DNA of 64,000 bases from Crystallibacter sulfonylureivorans_A (GCF_047607445.1 NZ_JBLKRT010000004.1:1-64000), one strand, 5' to 3'. Shown: positions 26,396 through 35,936, counted from the first letter of the stretch. The notes: generated by a model from the sequence alone, not told the origin. Translations and numbers: made by a program.

Positions 26396-26429
26396 GATCC
26401 GAGAGTCTAGCGGCTGGGATAATGGCAGC

Positions 26430-27014
26430 ATGCGACTTGCAGTCTTCACCGGTTCAGCCAGCGGAACAGACCGCCTCTACGCCCGGGAGGCGGCGTCCTT
26501 CGCCGCCGAACTGGCGTCCCGCGGCATCGGCATTGTGTACGGCGGCGGCCAGGTGGGGCTGATGGGCACCGTGGCGGACAGCGCGGTGGCCGCCGGCGGC
26601 GAGGTGGTGGGCGTGATTCCCTCCTCACTGGACCGGACCGAGGTGGGGCACACCGGCCTGGACACCCTGCACGTGGTGGACTCCATGCACGAACGCAAGC
26701 AGATGATGGCCGACCTGGCCGACGGCTTCGTGGCACTGCCGGGCGGGGTGGGCACGCTCGAGGAGATCTTCGAGGCCTGGACCTGGCTGCAGCTGGGCAT
26801 CCACGAAAAGCCGGTGGCGTTTCTGAACATCAACGGCTTCTGGGACCCGCTGCTGGCGGCGATCGACTCGCTGGTCAGCGCCGGCTTCCTGAAGCAGGAC
26901 TATCGCGACGCCGTGATTGTGGCCGGCTCCGCCGCGGAACTGCTGGACGCCATCAACCGCTGGACGCCGCCGGCCCGCAAGTGGCAGGACCCCGGCGAGC
27001 GCAGCCGGATCTGA
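26430..27014 (+). CDS. LOG family protein, cytokinin riboside 5'-monophosphate phosphoribohydrolase type
   Basis: 194 residues of Rossmann fold with the paired motifs GGGQVGLMG (near residue 43) and PGGVGTLEE (about 107-115), which define the TIGR00730/LOG family; members hydrolyse nucleoside 5'-monophosphates. The ATG at 26430 begins the conserved MRLAVFTGSASG. An upstream ATG in frame at 26214 would overlap the divergent gene. Confidence 0.9.
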   Translation: MRLAVFTGSASGTDRLYAREAASFAAELASRGIGIVYGGGQVGLMGTVADSAVAAGGEVVGVIPSSLDRTEVGHTGLDTLHVVDSMHERKQMMADLADGFVALPGGVGTLEEIFEAWTWLQLGIHEKPVAFLNINGFWDPLLAAIDSLVSAGFLKQDYRDAVIVAGSAAELLDAINRWTPPARKWQDPGERSRI

Positions 27015-27141
27015 CCACTCAGCCTGACCTCTTAGCGCTGAGCGCCTAGTCCTGTCCGCCCAGCCCTAACCGCTCCGCCCTGACGCCCGGCCCAACCCGC
27101 CCAGATCCAACCGCCCAGCTGTGAGCGGACGGCAAAACGCA

Positions 27142-27175
27142 GACAGCGCCCCTCCCCTGCGGGAGAGACGCTGTC
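27142..27175 (-). terminator. Hairpin downstream of the ABC lipoprotein gene
   Basis: GACAGCG pairs with CGCTGTC, and inside it CTCCC pairs with GGGAG around a CTGC loop. Read on the minus strand the stem is followed by GTTTT. It lies about 85 bp past the stop of the minus-strand gene at 27260 and probably terminates it. The rest of 27015-27259 holds nothing recognisable. Confidence 0.6.
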
Positions 27176-27259
27176 CGGCGCATCGGACGGAAGGGGGACC
27201 CCGCCGTCGTACTGCATTAAGTTGTGCCGCTTTAAGGCAGGCTGCTCAGGGCGTGGAGC

Positions 27260-28240
27260 TTACGGGAAGAACTTGTCCAGCTCCGCCGGCTTGGTCAGCG
27301 TGCCGTACTTCAGCGCGGCGTCGGCGAGCTTCTGCGCTGCCTCCATGTTGAAGTCCTTGCGGAAGGCCGGCAGGGCCATCTCCGCGCGGGCGGCTTCGTC
27401 GATCTTGGTGTAGGTGCCCACGATGTCGCGGACCTCGTCCGGGTTCTCCTGCGCGTATTCCAGCGAGCGGTTCATCGCGGCCTGGAACTTCTTGACCAGT
27501 TCCGGATCGTTGGCCACGGTGTCGCCGGTGGCGAAGTAGCCGGAGATGTCCAGGTTCTTGTCGAAGTCGGCGAAGTTGTAGGAGACCACGCGGCCGCCGT
27601 CGTCCACGGACTGGGACAGGAACGGATCCAGGATCCAGGCCGCGTCAACCTGGCCGTTGGCCAACGCTGCCGGCGCGTCCGGGAAGCCGACCTCCACGAA
27701 CTTCACGCTGTCCGGGTCGCCGCCGTCGGCTTCGATCACGCTGCGGATGGTGGTGTCGCCGATGTTGGAGAGGGTGTTGACGGAGACGGTCTTGCCGGAC
27801 AGGTCCTTGGGCGACTTGATGTCCGAATCGCCGTTGACCACCACGCCGCCGAAGTCGTGCGAGGTATCGCCGGAGGTGGAGTTGCCGTTGGCCACCAGCT
27901 GGATGTCCAGGCCCTTGTCATTGGCGACCATGACGGACACCAGGTTGCCGAAGGCGAAGTCGAAGCCACCGCTGACCACGGCCGGGATGGCGGCTGCGCC
28001 ACCGGCGACGTTCTGGATGTCCAGGTCCAGGCCCTCTTCCTCGAAGAAGCCCTTGGAGTCGCCGAGCCAGAGCGGCGCGGTGTCAACGATCGGGATCACG
28101 CCGACGGTGACCGGGGTGAGTCCGCCCGAGGCTGCCGGTTCGTTGCCGCCGCCCTCGCCGCCGCTGGGTGATCCGGATCCACAGGCCGCCAGGCCCAGCG
28201 CGGAGACACCGGCCAGCAGCGTCAGGAATGTTCGCTTCAT
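27260..28240 (-). CDS. ABC transporter substrate-binding lipoprotein (SsuA/ThiY-like)
   Basis: 326 residues. The signal peptide ends in a lipobox, LAAC, with lipidated Cys20, followed by a Gly/Ser linker. The mature part resembles the NMT1/SsuA/ThiY group that delivers alkanesulfonates, nitrate or pyrimidine precursors (VGVIPIVDTAPLWLG, GGFDFAFGN). GAGGAAG precedes the ATG. No permease or ATPase is adjacent, so its transporter partners must be elsewhere. Ligand unknown. Confidence 0.85.
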   Translation of the reverse strand: MKRTFLTLLAGVSALGLAACGSGSPSGGEGGGNEPAASGGLTPVTVGVIPIVDTAPLWLGDSKGFFEEEGLDLDIQNVAGGAAAIPAVVSGGFDFAFGNLVSVMVANDKGLDIQLVANGNSTSGDTSHDFGGVVVNGDSDIKSPKDLSGKTVSVNTLSNIGDTTIRSVIEADGGDPDSVKFVEVGFPDAPAALANGQVDAAWILDPFLSQSVDDGGRVVSYNFADFDKNLDISGYFATGDTVANDPELVKKFQAAMNRSLEYAQENPDEVRDIVGTYTKIDEAARAEMALPAFRKDFNMEAAQKLADAALKYGTLTKPAELDKFFP

Positions 28241-28370
28241 GTCACTTCCTCAAATCGAAAAACAAAGTGGCTGCGCCCACTGTCTCCCCCAACGGAAGCG
28301 CGGTTCAGCACGCGGCCACCGGCACAACTATGTCACGGCTCACAGCCCATCCTCGCCGCGGTGCAGAAAT

Positions 28371-28382
28371 GTGACGCGTCAC
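28371..28382. promoter_or_regulatory. 12-bp perfect palindrome upstream of ABC lipoprotein gene
   Basis: GTGACGCGTCAC at 28371-28382, 131 bp upstream of the lipoprotein start, with a related GTCAC at 28332. It could be a regulator site. It is not the GlxR/CRP motif, whose spacer is six bases. Confidence 0.3.
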
Positions 28383-28443
28383 GCAGTAGCGTCAGCGGAC
28401 GACGTGTCCACACCGGGGGCCAGCGCCTTCCGAAGAAGAGGCA

Positions 28444-30135
28444 CTACGTCGCGGCGAGCTGATTCTTGACCTGCTTGCGCAATACCTTGCCGAGCATGGA
28501 CTTGGGCAGTTCCGGCACGGCAACGATCCGCCGCGGCACCTTGTACGCCGCCAACCGGCTGCGGCAAAAGTCGCGCATCTCCTGCTCGCGCAGCGTGAGG
28601 TCGCCTTCCGGGCGGAGCACGACGGCGGCGGTCACCTCTTCGCCTCCCTCGGCGCGAGGGAGGCCGACCACTGCCGCTTCCATCACGTCCGGATGCGAGC
28701 GCAGCGCCTCCTCGACTTCCGACGGCGAGACGTTGAAGCCGCCGGTGATGATGAGTTCCTTGACCCGGTCCACAATCCGGGCGTTGAGTTCAGCGTCCAC
28801 GGTCACGATGTCGCCGGTACGGACCCAGCCGCCGTCGAGCAGCACCGCTGCGGTCTCCTCCGGCTTGCCCCAGTACCCCTGAAACACCTGCGGCCCGCGG
28901 ATCAGCAGTTCGCCGGGCTGGCCGGGCTCCACGCCCTGGTCGGGTTGGTCCGGGTCCACCACCCGCATCTCGGTGCTGGGGAAGGGAACGCCGATGGTCC
29001 CGTTCCGGCGGGTGGGTGCGAACGGGTTGCCCATGGCCACCGGGGAGGTTTCGGTCATGCCGTAACCCTCCACCAGCAGGCCGCCGGCGGTGTCCTCCCA
29101 CAGGTCCACGGTGGCCTGCGGCAAGTTCATCGCGCCGGAGATGGCGAACCGCACCGAACCCAGATCCACCCCGCGCTTCCGGGCCTCGTTCGCGGTCCGT
29201 TCATAGATGGGCGGCACCGCGCAGAAAATGGTGGGCGGCGTTTTCCTGGCGGCGGAGAGCACCAAGTCCACGTCGAACTTGGGGAAGAGAACAACCCGCG
29301 AGCCGGTGAGGACGCCGAAGGTCAGGTACAGGGTCATGCCGAAGGCGTGGAACATCGGCAGCACGGCGTACATGACTTCCTTGCCCTCCGCCGCGCCGTG
29401 CATCCAGGCGCGCCCCTGTTCCGCATTGGCCCGCAGGTTCAGGTGGGTCAGCATGGCGCCCTTGGGGGATCCGGTGGTGCCGGACGTGTACTGGATGGCC
29501 GCCAAATCGGTGACCGCGGGGCGGGGAAAGTCCTTCTTCAGCGGCTTGGACTCCAGCAGCTTCTCCCAGGAAACGGTGTTCTTCACCGGGGCGGTCAACG
29601 CCTTGCGGGATTTCCTGGCGGCCGGGATCGGCAGCCTGAGGGCCAGTCGCTTGGCGCGCGGCATGGCGCGGGTCAGATCCACCGAGACGAGGGTCTTGAC
29701 GGCGAGGTCGGCGGGAAAGGCCTGGACCTTGGCCACTACGTTGTTCCAGACGACGGCGACGGTGGCGCCATGGTCCTCGAACTGGTGCCTGAGCTCGCGC
29801 TCGGTATACAGCGGATTGTGTTCGACGACGACGGCGCCCAGCCGCAGCACCGCGTAGAAGGCCACCACATGCTGCGGGCAGTTCGGCAGGATCAGCGCCA
29901 CTCGGCTGCCCGGGCCCACACCCAGCCGGCGCAGGCCTTCGGCGGCCCGCTCCACCTGGCGGCCCAGTTGCTGGAAACTGGTGGACGCGCCGAAGAAGTC
30001 CAAGGCCGTCTGCTTCCGGAACTTGCGGACCGAATCCTCCAGCATGTGCGAGAGGGACTCGGTGGGAATCTCAATCTCGGCCGGCACCCCGGGCTGGTAA
30101 TTCTGCAGCCATGGACGGTTCTCAACAGTGGGCAT
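28444..30135 (-). CDS. Long-chain fatty-acid--CoA ligase
   Basis: 563 residues of the ANL adenylating superfamily. The P-loop-like motif YTSGTTGSPKGA is at 216-227, VEGYGMTETSP at mid-protein, GWVRTGDI and the hinge IVDRVKELI follow, and the catalytic Lys is in the C-terminal LPKSMLGKVLRK. It makes acyl-CoA and AMP from fatty acid, ATP and CoA. Substrate length is not deducible. A separate transcription unit. Confidence 0.9.
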   Translation of the reverse strand: MPTVENRPWLQNYQPGVPAEIEIPTESLSHMLEDSVRKFRKQTALDFFGASTSFQQLGRQVERAAEGLRRLGVGPGSRVALILPNCPQHVVAFYAVLRLGAVVVEHNPLYTERELRHQFEDHGATVAVVWNNVVAKVQAFPADLAVKTLVSVDLTRAMPRAKRLALRLPIPAARKSRKALTAPVKNTVSWEKLLESKPLKKDFPRPAVTDLAAIQYTSGTTGSPKGAMLTHLNLRANAEQGRAWMHGAAEGKEVMYAVLPMFHAFGMTLYLTFGVLTGSRVVLFPKFDVDLVLSAARKTPPTIFCAVPPIYERTANEARKRGVDLGSVRFAISGAMNLPQATVDLWEDTAGGLLVEGYGMTETSPVAMGNPFAPTRRNGTIGVPFPSTEMRVVDPDQPDQGVEPGQPGELLIRGPQVFQGYWGKPEETAAVLLDGGWVRTGDIVTVDAELNARIVDRVKELIITGGFNVSPSEVEEALRSHPDVMEAAVVGLPRAEGGEEVTAAVVLRPEGDLTLREQEMRDFCRSRLAAYKVPRRIVAVPELPKSMLGKVLRKQVKNQLAAT

Positions 30136-30234
30136 AGCAGTGGCCGGTCCTCTCCCTCGGTTGATGTCAGTCTATGGCTGCAGGCTCACTTCCCACCGAA
30201 AACGCCCGGCCTTCCCGGACGGAGGACGCACCGA

Positions 30235-30270
30235 AAACGCCCCGCCCTCCGGGTGGAGAGCGGGGCGTTT
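30235..30270 (-). terminator. Intrinsic terminator of the rpf gene
   Basis: An 11-bp perfect stem (AAACGCCCCGC with GCGGGGCGTTT) encloses CTCC-GGGT-GGAG, and is followed on the minus strand by a TTTT run. It begins 12 bp past the rpf stop. Confidence 0.85.
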
Positions 30271-30281
30271 CAGCGGGCAAA

Positions 30282-30959
30282 TTACTGCGCGGGAACCAAG
30301 AGAACCTGGTCCACAAAGATCAGGTTGGGATCCGTCACGGTGTCCGCGTTGGCTGCGAACAGGTCTTCCCAGCCGCCCTCGAGTCCCAGCGACTCGGCAA
30401 TCGAGGCCAGGGTATCGCCGGGCTGGACGGCGTAGTTCTCGCCGCTCACGGCCGGGGTCTCTACCGCGGGTGCGGCAGCGGGGGCCGGTGCGGCCGGAGC
30501 CTGCTGGACGGGAGCCTGCTGGACCGGCGCCTCGGCGACAGGTGCCTGCTGGACCGGGGCCTGCTGGATCTCGGCAGACTGGCTGCTCACCTGCGATCCC
30601 TCGCCGCCGCCGGACAGTCCCAGCTTGGCCGAGCATGCGGGCCATGCGCCCCAGCCCTGGCTGTCCAGGACGTTCTCTGCCACCGCGATCTGCTCGGCGC
30701 GGCTGGCGTTCTCTGCCGAACCGGTGCCGCCGTGGGCTGCCCACGTGCTCGGGGTGAACTGCAGGCCACCCGAGAAGCCGTTACCGGTGTTGGTGCTCCA
30801 GCTGCCGCCCGACTCGCACTCGGCCAGGGCATCCCAAGTGGCGCCATCGGCGGCGTTTGCGGCCGGTCCAATCATGGCCACGCTGGCACCGGTCAGGGCC
30901 AGGGCTGCCAAACCGCCACGCAGGGCACGGCTGAAGTTCTTGTTTTTCTGTGAGTTCAC
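30282..30959 (-). CDS. Resuscitation-promoting factor-like transglycosylase with LysM domain
   Basis: 225 residues, secreted: basic start, hydrophobic core and an Ala-x-Ala cut near PAANAADG. The Rpf domain follows (TWDALAECESGG with the catalytic Glu, then SGGLQFTPSTWAAHGG). A Pro/Gln/Ala-rich repeated linker (QQAPVQQAP pattern) leads to a C-terminal LysM (YAVQPGDTLASIAESLG). It cleaves peptidoglycan and promotes regrowth. The GTG at 30959 has GGAG four bases before it. I looked for the c-di-AMP riboswitch often found before such genes and did not see it. Confidence 0.9.
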   Translation of the reverse strand: MNSQKNKNFSRALRGGLAALALTGASVAMIGPAANAADGATWDALAECESGGSWSTNTGNGFSGGLQFTPSTWAAHGGTGSAENASRAEQIAVAENVLDSQGWGAWPACSAKLGLSGGGEGSQVSSQSAEIQQAPVQQAPVAEAPVQQAPVQQAPAAPAPAAAPAVETPAVSGENYAVQPGDTLASIAESLGLEGGWEDLFAANADTVTDPNLIFVDQVLLVPAQ

Positions 30960-31626
30960 AATGCTCCGCTGAGGCCGCCTTGCGCTCAGTCCGTCCCCGG
31001 ACATCCCTGCGCCGCCGTCAGCCACTCGTAAAGATCGAGGTCATGTGGACGTCTGCCATTCTGACGGCGAAAGGCGTGGGCAGCGTCCGGGCATATTCAT
31101 TTGGGTCATTGGGCCGAGTATGTCGGCACCCCCTGGCGCGGCCATCTGACCTGCGCACTCCGAGGACGCTACCGGAAAGTAGTCAACGTTGCAAAAACGA
31201 GACCTTCTATCGGCGTGTCAATCCGGCCATTTGGGGCGGACGCAAGACTAAGCAATCTTCCTATCCGGGCGGCAGTCGATGTGGACCTGTGACCGCTCCA
31301 GATCTGCATACCTCAAGTTCTGGTCAGATCCGCCCTCCGACGTGCACGGCAGCTGGGCCCTGAGGCCCATGTTTATGCGGTTTCGGCAGGTTTTGGGATG
31401 CGTGCGCAGCGGTCGGCATTCGGAGCATGAGGGCTCTTTGGGGACGCAAAATAGGCGAGCCGCACAGGCCCTGCTGAACGAGAAGTAGCAACGACAGCCC
31501 CACGCTGCGATGACCCCGTTTTACGCTGAGAGCGAACGTGGTCGAAGGGACCGATTATTCCGTGATCGCCGGCCAAGCGTTGACCAGCCGGCGGCGGGGT
31601 ACGAAACCTACTTGGCGCCGCCTGCA
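30960..31626. other. Non-coding region upstream of rpf
   Basis: Contains the rpf promoter region on the minus strand. No ORF looks coding and no riboswitch-like core was recognised. Confidence 0.4.
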
Positions 31627-31718
31627 GAAGTGCCTCGCGCCGGGCTCCCGAAGTGCCTCGCGCCCGCCTTCCGGAGTGCCTCTCTCCCGGGTCCCGAAGT
31701 GTCCTGCGCGGCGATGGC
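31627..31718. repeat. Four tandem 23-bp direct repeats
   Basis: Units start at 31627, 31650, 31673 and 31696, exactly 23 bp apart. Each begins G(A/G)AGTG followed by a C/G-rich tail; units one and two share their first 15 bases and the fourth is degenerate. They lie 116 bp before the DUF2795 gene. About two helical turns per unit would place bound proteins on one face of the DNA. Confidence 0.7.
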
Positions 31719-31833
31719 CGCCGGACTGCACCCGGCCACCAGCGGTAAAGGAAGCCTGCCTGGTTCGGGGCCTTCCCAGCCAACGGCCCAGCGCGTAGCG
31801 TGGTGTTCCGCAGCCAACCGGAAGGAAACCTCC

Positions 31834-32028
31834 ATGGCAGAGAACCCCAGCCCGATTGACATCCAGAAGGCGCTGGGCGGCGTTGACTACCCCGCTTCGG
31901 CCGCCGACCTGGTGAAGAACGCCGAAGACTCCGGGGCAGGCGACGACGTCTTGTCGGCCCTCAGGAATCTTCCCGACCGGCAGTACGAAAGCCCGGCGGA
32001 AGTCAGCAAAGCCGTTTCCGGCAACTAA
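31834..32028 (+). CDS. DUF2795 domain protein
   Basis: 64 residues. The sequence IQKALGGVDYPASAADLVKNAE, then LRNLPDRQYESPAEVSKAV, is the DUF2795 pattern: two short helical halves of unknown role that are common in actinobacteria. GAAGGAA lies seven bases ahead of the ATG. Frames extending to 31510 read through the tandem repeats and are not credible as coding. Confidence 0.85.
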   Translation: MAENPSPIDIQKALGGVDYPASAADLVKNAEDSGAGDDVLSALRNLPDRQYESPAEVSKAVSGN

Positions 32029-32156
32029 CCCGCCCGCGGACCCGGGGAGGCATGGGAATCTTCCGACGCCGCTTCTCCATGAAACCGGGGTAACGAATAC
32101 CGGGTTCCGACGCCGTCGTGCGTCCGTAGAGCTGAAGAAGGCCGGGTAGCGGCGGC

Positions 32157-32681
32157 CTACTCCTGCGCACGGCCGGCGGTCTTCTCCACCGGCACCAGCT
32201 TCACGTCAAGCAGCCTGCCGCCGTCGGCCGTCGCCGTCAGATAGGTACACACCGGTTGGCGGCGCCGGTCGGTCGGCGACCCCGGATTGAGCAGCCGGAG
32301 TCCGCCGGGCGAGGTGGTGTCCCACGGAATGTGGCTGTGCCCAAACACCAGTACATCCACGCCGGGAAACCGCGCCTCACACCGTTGTTCGCGACCCTTC
32401 GCCGCTCCGGTCTCGTGGATCATGGCGAAGCGGATGCCCTCGACGGTTGCTGCGGCAACTTCCGGCAGTCGCGCGCGCAGGTCGGCGCCGTCGTTGTTCC
32501 CGTACACGCTGATCAGCTGCCGGCTGCGCTGCTCCAGCTCGTCCAGCAGGTCCGCGGTGACCCAATCGCCGGCGTGGAACACCACGTCCGCCGCGGCCAC
32601 CGCGTCCCAGACCTGCTCCGGGAGCTGCCGCGCGCGCTTCGGCACGTGGGTGTCCGCGAGGAACAAGAGCTTGCTGACCAT
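32157..32681 (-). CDS. YfcE/MJ0936-type metallophosphoesterase
   Basis: 174 residues with all calcineurin-like metal motifs: ADTHVP, HAGDW, YGNNDG, MIHETG and FGHSH. Small members hydrolyse phosphodiesters using Mn or Ni; the natural substrate is unknown. The ATG at 32681 is chosen because the family begins directly with the first beta strand (VSKLLFLADTH). A neighbour to the LysE gene on the same strand. Confidence 0.88.
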   Translation of the reverse strand: MVSKLLFLADTHVPKRARQLPEQVWDAVAAADVVFHAGDWVTADLLDELEQRSRQLISVYGNNDGADLRARLPEVAAATVEGIRFAMIHETGAAKGREQRCEARFPGVDVLVFGHSHIPWDTTSPGGLRLLNPGSPTDRRRQPVCTYLTATADGGRLLDVKLVPVEKTAGRAQE

Positions 32682-32703
32682 ACGGGCATCCTTGCACACC
32701 GGC

Positions 32704-33354
32704 TCAGAAGCCGAAGGCCATCCGCAGCCCCAGCACCAGCATGACCACCGCGATCAGCCCGTCCAGGATCCGCCAGGAAGCGGGCCGGGCGAAGAACGGG
32801 CGCAGCAGCCGGGCACCGAATCCGAGCGCAGCGAACCAGGCAATGCTGCCCAGCACCGCGCCGACGCCGAAATACCAGCGCAGCTCCGGGCCCTGGGTGT
32901 TGGCGATCGAGCCGAGCAGCAGAACGGTGTCCAGGTAGACGTGCGGGTTCAGCCAGGTCAGCGCCAGTGCCGTGGCCGCGGCGGAGGCCAGCCCGCCGGC
33001 GCGCCGATTCTCCGACGCGATGAGCGCGCCCGGTCTGATGGCCCGTCTGGCCGCGAAGACGGCGTAGGCCAGCAGGAAGGCGGCGCCGCCGAGCCGGATG
33101 ACATCGACCACCACCGGAGCCGCCTCGATCAGTGCACCGATGCCGGCGATCCCGGCAGCGATCAGCACAGCATCGGAGACTGCGCAGATGAGAACGACGA
33201 CGCCGACATGTTCGCCCCGGATCCCCTGCCGCAGCACGAAGGCGTTCTGCGCCCCGATCGCGACGATGAGCGCCAGGCCTGTGCCCAGGCCGAGCAGAAT
33301 GGTGGGGGCAATAGCGGCAGTCACAGCAGACGACGCTATCCGAGCGCCATCCAT
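32704..33354 (-). CDS. lysE: LysE/ArgO-family amino-acid exporter
   Basis: 216 residues with six hydrophobic helices. The signature GAQNAFVLRQGIRG near residues 34-47 and TWLNPHVYLDTVLLLGS are the classic LysE/ArgO motifs for basic amino-acid export. It diverges from a LysG/ArgP-type regulator 40 bp away, as in Corynebacterium glutamicum. The substrate is likely lysine and/or arginine by homology. Confidence 0.9.
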   Translation of the reverse strand: MDGARIASSAVTAAIAPTILLGLGTGLALIVAIGAQNAFVLRQGIRGEHVGVVVLICAVSDAVLIAAGIAGIGALIEAAPVVVDVIRLGGAAFLLAYAVFAARRAIRPGALIASENRRAGGLASAAATALALTWLNPHVYLDTVLLLGSIANTQGPELRWYFGVGAVLGSIAWFAALGFGARLLRPFFARPASWRILDGLIAVVMLVLGLRMAFGF

Positions 33355-33394
33355 CAGTACAGCTAAAGAAATTTCGGTTACGTAAGCTGAACTT

Positions 33395-34294
33395 ATGCAG
33401 CCGTTTCAATTCGAGCACTTGGCGACCTTCGCCGTCGTCGTTCAAGAGGGCAGTTTTGATGCCGCCTCGCGGGCACTGCACGTGACACCGTCCGCGGTCT
33501 CGCAGCGGATCAAGGCGATGGAGCAGGCAGCCGGGCAGGTCCTGCTGCAGCGCACCACGCCGGTGCAGCCGACCGCCGCCGGCGATGTGGTGCTCCGGCT
33601 GGCCCGCCAGGTGCGGGTTCTGCAGGCGGATGCGCAGCACGAACTTGGCGGCAACGTCACCGGACTGTCCCTGCCGCTGGTGGTCAACGCGGATTCACTC
33701 GCCACATGGTTTCTGGGCGCGCTGGCCCGCATGCCCCGTGAACGGGGCGCGTTCTTTGAAGTGCACCGGGAAGACGAGCAGCATTCCACCTCGCTGCTGC
33801 GGTCGGGACGAGTCAACGCGGCAGTGACCGCCACGCCGGAACCGGTCCAGGGCTGCACGGTGGAAGCCCTCGGCTCGCTGCGCTACCGGGCAGTGGCCAG
33901 CAGCGACTATCTGGCTCACTGGCGGCCCGGCGGGACGCGGGCCGGCGACGTGGCGTGGCTCGGAGCGGCCCCGGTGCTGGACTTCGACCGCAAAGACGAC
34001 CTGCAGGAGCGCTTCTACCGGACCCTGACCGGGACTGAGCTGGCCGGCCCCCGCCACTACATGCCGGCGTCCGGCGAGTTTGCGGCCGCCGTCCGGCTGG
34101 GCATCGGCTGGGCGCTGCTGCCCGAACAACAGTGCCTCGCTGACATTCGAAGCGGCCTGTTGCAGGAACTCGCCCCGGACCTGCCGATGGACGTTCCGCT
34201 CTACTGGCAGCGCTGGAAAATCAGCTCACCCATCCTCGATGAACTCTCCGCCTGCGTGCGGCAGACCGCGGCGGAACAACTGCTCCAGCCCTAG
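33395..34294 (+). CDS. lysG: LysR-family regulator LysG/ArgP
   Basis: 299 residues. The HTH is at 1-60 (FAVVVQEGSFDAASRALHVT then SAVSQRIKAMEQ). The effector domain has the ArgP/LysG features LGAAPVLDFDRKDDLQ and LGIGWALLPEQ. It should activate the divergent exporter when basic amino acids accumulate. The narrow 40-bp gap holds both promoters. Confidence 0.88.
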   Translation: MQPFQFEHLATFAVVVQEGSFDAASRALHVTPSAVSQRIKAMEQAAGQVLLQRTTPVQPTAAGDVVLRLARQVRVLQADAQHELGGNVTGLSLPLVVNADSLATWFLGALARMPRERGAFFEVHREDEQHSTSLLRSGRVNAAVTATPEPVQGCTVEALGSLRYRAVASSDYLAHWRPGGTRAGDVAWLGAAPVLDFDRKDDLQERFYRTLTGTELAGPRHYMPASGEFAAAVRLGIGWALLPEQQCLADIRSGLLQELAPDLPMDVPLYWQRWKISSPILDELSACVRQTAAEQLLQP

Positions 34295-34412
34295 CCGCAC
34301 CGGGCGCGCCACCGGCTCCCGCCACCGGCTCCTGAGGCGCTTCCACCGTCACCGAGGACCGGACAACCTGCGGCGGAGCTTAAGGTGGAGGGGAAGATCC
34401 TGACGAAGGGGC

Positions 34413-35936
34413 ATGATGCAAGACCGCATTCGCAATGCCCGCATGCTCGAGCGCGTAATGTCCGCCGAGCAGGCGGCCGAACTGATCAAACCCGGCATGA
34501 CGGTGGCCATGAGCGGCTTCACCGGGGCCGGCTACCCGAAGACCGTGCCGCAGGCGCTGGCCGAGAGGATGGAAACCGCCCATGCGGCGGGCGAGCAGTT
34601 CAAGATCCGCGTGCTGACCGGTGCATCAACCGCCCCCGAGCTCGACGGCGCACTAGCCAAGGTGGACGGCATGGAGTTGCGCCTGCCCTACCAATCCGAC
34701 CCGGCGCTGCGCGAGCGCATCAACGCCGGCGAACTGGACTACATCGACATCCACCTCAGCCACGTTGCCCAGCACACCTGGTACGGGTTCTTCGGCGTGG
34801 TGGACCTGGCGATTGTCGAAGTGGTCGGTGTGCTGGAGGACGGCCGGCTGATCCCGTCGTCGTCGGTGGGCAACAACAAGACCTGGCTGGAGCAGGCAGA
34901 CAAGGTGATTGTGGAGGTCAACAGTGCGCAGCCGGCCGAGCTGGAGGGCATGCATGACGTCTACTACGGCACCGCGCTGCCGCCGAACCGGAAACCGATC
35001 CAGCTGCTGAACCCGGACGACCGGATCGGCGAACCCTACCTGCAGGTGGATCCGGAGAAGATCGTCGCGATCGTCCACACCAACGCTCCGGACCGGAACT
35101 CCCCCTTCAACCCGCCGGACGAGACCTCGCAGCAAATCGCCGGCCACCTGCTGGACTTTCTGGACCAAGAGGTCCAGCGCGGACGCCTGACGGAACAGCT
35201 CCTGCCGCTGCAGTCCGGCGTCGGCAATATCCCCAATGCGGTGCTGGAAGGCCTGGCCGCCGGCGGCTACCGCGGCCTGACCGCCTTCACCGAGGTGATC
35301 CAGGACGGCATGCTCAAGCTGATCAAGGACGGCGTGCTGCGGATGGCGTCGGCCACGTCCTTCTCGCTGAGCCAAGCCGGCGTGGCGGAGTTCAACGCCA
35401 ACGTTGACTACTACCGCGAGCGCATCATCCTGCGCACTCAGGAGATCTCCAACCACCCTGAACTGATCCGGCGGCTGGGCTGCATAGCGCTGAACGGCAT
35501 GATCGAGGCGGACATCTACGGCAACATCAACTCCACCCACATTGCCGGCAGCAAGGTGATGAACGGCATCGGTGGCTCCGGGGACTTCGCCCGGAACGGC
35601 TACCTGTCCGTGTTCATGTCCCCGAGCACGGCGAAGGGCGGAAAGATCTCCAGCATCGTGCCGATGGCCAGCCATGTGGACCATACCGAGCACGACACCA
35701 TGATCGTGGTGACCGAACACGGCTTGGCAGACCTGCGTGGGCTCTCGCCCAAGCAGCGCGCCCGCAAGATTATCGAAACCTGTGCGCATCCGGACTACCG
35801 GCCGCTGCTGCAGGACTATTTCGACCGGGCGTGCCGGGACAGCTATGCGAAGCACACCCCGCACCTGCTCGGCGAGGCCTTGTCCTGGCACCAGCGCTTC
35901 GTGGAGACGGGCAATATGCGTCCGTGTCTGGGCTAG
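34413..35936 (+). CDS. Succinate/acetate CoA-transferase
   Basis: 507 residues of the acetyl-CoA hydrolase/transferase class (Cat1/AarC-like SucCoA transferase). The catalytic Glu is E294 in LTAFTEVIQDGM, and oxyanion and product loops are seen at GIGGSGDFARNG. Such enzymes move CoA between succinate and acetate or related acids. Two ATGs in a row (34413, 34416) follow AAGGGG; the second may be used. Stands alone. Confidence 0.88.
   Translation: MMQDRIRNARMLERVMSAEQAAELIKPGMTVAMSGFTGAGYPKTVPQALAERMETAHAAGEQFKIRVLTGASTAPELDGALAKVDGMELRLPYQSDPALRERINAGELDYIDIHLSHVAQHTWYGFFGVVDLAIVEVVGVLEDGRLIPSSSVGNNKTWLEQADKVIVEVNSAQPAELEGMHDVYYGTALPPNRKPIQLLNPDDRIGEPYLQVDPEKIVAIVHTNAPDRNSPFNPPDETSQQIAGHLLDFLDQEVQRGRLTEQLLPLQSGVGNIPNAVLEGLAAGGYRGLTAFTEVIQDGMLKLIKDGVLRMASATSFSLSQAGVAEFNANVDYYRERIILRTQEISNHPELIRRLGCIALNGMIEADIYGNINSTHIAGSKVMNGIGGSGDFARNGYLSVFMSPSTAKGGKISSIVPMASHVDHTEHDTMIVVTEHGLADLRGLSPKQRARKIIETCAHPDYRPLLQDYFDRACRDSYAKHTPHLLGEALSWHQRFVETGNMRPCLG

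Noticed and set aside
30976..31260. Possible c-di-AMP riboswitch upstream of rpf
   Set aside because: Such elements often precede rpf in actinobacteria, but the conserved core stretches could not be found here.
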